A model generated the notes under the pieces. The model searched no databases and was not told where the DNA came from. It worked only from the letters and a program-made list of their open reading frames with translations. A DNA stretch of 64,000 nucleotides from Maribellus sp. CM-23 (GTDB taxonomy: Bacteria > Bacteroidota > Bacteroidia > Bacteroidales > Prolixibacteraceae): positions 248,001-312,000 of the forward strand of contig NZ_JADWYJ010000002.1 of NCBI RefSeq assembly GCF_021354595.1, in the 5' to 3' direction. A program made the translations under genes and the position numbers. Below, piece by piece: positions 63,476 to 64,000 of this stretch. How positions within the stretch are numbered: position 1 is the first letter of the stretch; every line of letters begins with the position of its first letter.

Positions 63476-63646
63476 TGCAATGCGCGAGGGCTTCACCAAC
63501 TGTCCCGAAGGGCAGAAGTGGGTAGGCAAAAACTAATTTTTTCTTGTACCAACCTTCAATCAAAGAGCTAATATTTTCTATCTGTTTTTTCAATTTTTTT
63601 AATCCTGTTTTAGTATTGCAGTTTTGTTTTTTTACACTTGCAGGTA

Positions 63647-63764
63647 ACGGCAGTCTGTCTAAAAAGTAAAATTAAGCCGTTGAGATTTCAATATTTCATT
63701 CTTTTCAAAGTCAGCTATCCGAATAATACCCTCATGCAAAAAGGTTTTTAGACAGTCTGACGGT
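63647..63764. repeat. 118-bp inverted-repeat structure at the right side of the Qat cassette
   Basis: The left arm ACGGCAGTCTGTCTAAAAAG (63647-63666) and the right arm (63743-63764), read on the minus strand as ACCGTCAGACTGTCTAAAAA, are imperfect inverted repeats around about 76 bp. It is shaped like a small MITE or insertion-sequence remnant. Confidence 0.5.
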
Positions 63765-63865
63765 AAATTGTATGAGTAGTGGCAGATTGCGTGGTAGTTT
63801 CCTGTCAAACCGCTACGTAGTTTGAGCGGGATGCAAACCTTGATATTTGCCACATTGCCTGCCAT
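63659..63865 (-). CDS. Doubtful 68-residue ORF
   Basis: A minus-strand ORF with ATG at 63865 and no known domain. It runs through the inverted-repeat structure, so it may be spurious. Composition is not clearly protein-like, but it has no stop for 68 codons in AT-rich DNA. Confidence 0.2.
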   Translation of the reverse strand: MAGNVANIKVCIPLKLRSGLTGNYHAICHYSYNLPSDCLKTFLHEGIIRIADFEKNEILKSQRLNFTF

Positions 63866-63894
63866 TACTTATACTAAATGTTATGCCCTGCTTT

Positions 63895-64000
63895 TTATTC
63901 TTCGTTACTTATTCTTTCATATTCTGCGCACTCCTCACAAAGACCATTCTCGTCAACCTCTTCAAATTCATCTCCGCATTTAGTACATCTAAATTCCTTA
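63895..64000 (-). CDS. Zinc-ribbon protein, C-terminal fragment (5' end outside window)
   Basis: The minus strand has an open frame from the right edge to TAA at 63895-63897. The visible 34 residues include two paired cysteines, CTKC and CEEC, separated by 16 residues with acidic stretches (DEFEEVDENG), a small zinc ribbon. The start is outside the window. Function unknown. It is near the Qat cassette and may belong to the element or the next chromosomal gene. Confidence 0.6.
   Translation of the reverse strand, partial: KEFRCTKCGDEFEEVDENGLCEECAEYERISNEE

Larger units (their letters stand above)
52081..64000. mobile_element. Integrated element beside tRNA-Tyr carrying a Qat defence operon (right end outside window)
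   Basis: From tRNA-Tyr to the window end the gene content is that of an integrative element: tyrosine integrase, unknown protein, Xis-like HTH protein, D5/SF3 helicase, zinc-finger/Toprim primase, and a defence operon. The left boundary is approximate. No second attachment copy of the tRNA end was found inside the window. Sampled lines are about 45% GC in the helicase gene and 23% in qatA, against 62% in a backbone line, which supports acquisition in more than one step. A P4-like satellite, a mobilisable element or a cryptic prophage remnant are all possible; no capsid or conjugation genes are visible. Confidence 0.75.

Noticed and set aside
63387..63593. 68-residue minus-strand ORF beside qatA
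   Set aside because: It covers direct repeat B and resembles translations of repetitive intergenic sequence, not a protein.
52081..64000. Right attachment site of the element
   Set aside because: No second copy of a tRNA-Tyr segment was found before the window end, so the boundary cannot be set.

Overview
This window reads as a chromosomal segment of an anaerobic or facultative member of the Bacteroidota, most likely near the Marinilabiliales/Prolixibacteraceae; the rank below phylum is inference. The support is: several promoters of the Bacteroidota type (TAnnTTTG, in two cases with TTG 20 nt upstream), few Shine-Dalgarno sites, and many families typical of the phylum (DUF5777, DUF3078, DUF4199, DUF2891, a GH106-like hydrolase, S9 and S41 peptidases, fused CcsBA).

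Region 1 (1-12.0 kb) is a c-type cytochrome locus. It holds the tail of a multiheme cytochrome, a monoheme lipoprotein, a DUF5777 outer-membrane barrel, a heptaheme anchored cytochrome, a small cytochrome b, a 949-residue protein with 19 CXXCH motifs fused to a membrane cytochrome b module, a seven-heme NapC/NirT-type quinol dehydrogenase and a tetraheme c554-like protein. The fused haem-ligation protein CcsBA follows. Together they can move electrons from quinol to periplasmic or surface haem proteins; the terminal acceptor is not visible.

Region 2 (12.1-16.3 kb) is a molybdopterin operon (mobB, moeA, an unusually short moaA, moaC, and a MOSC-MogA fusion) behind a structured leader that looks like a Moco riboswitch. 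Region 3 (16.3-52.1 kb) is housekeeping and envelope backbone: an NlpC/P60 peptidase, an HD phosphohydrolase, proteases, a sensor kinase with a cysteine-rich PAS domain, a GH106-like glycoside hydrolase, serine dehydratase, a MATE exporter with an upstream leader ORF, RsgA, an M1 peptidase, a PLP decarboxylase, a MITE-like repeat and tRNA-Tyr.

Region 4 (about 52.1 kb to the window end) is an integrated element beside tRNA-Tyr. It has a tyrosine integrase, an excisionase-like HTH protein, a D5/SF3 helicase and a separate zinc-finger/Toprim primase. Its cargo is a complete QatABCD anti-phage operon on the minus strand (58.66-63.37 kb). The Qat cassette is much more AT-rich than the carrier and is bracketed by imperfect ~50-bp direct repeats, which suggests a swappable defence cassette inside a satellite-like or integrative element. 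The right end of the element is outside the window.
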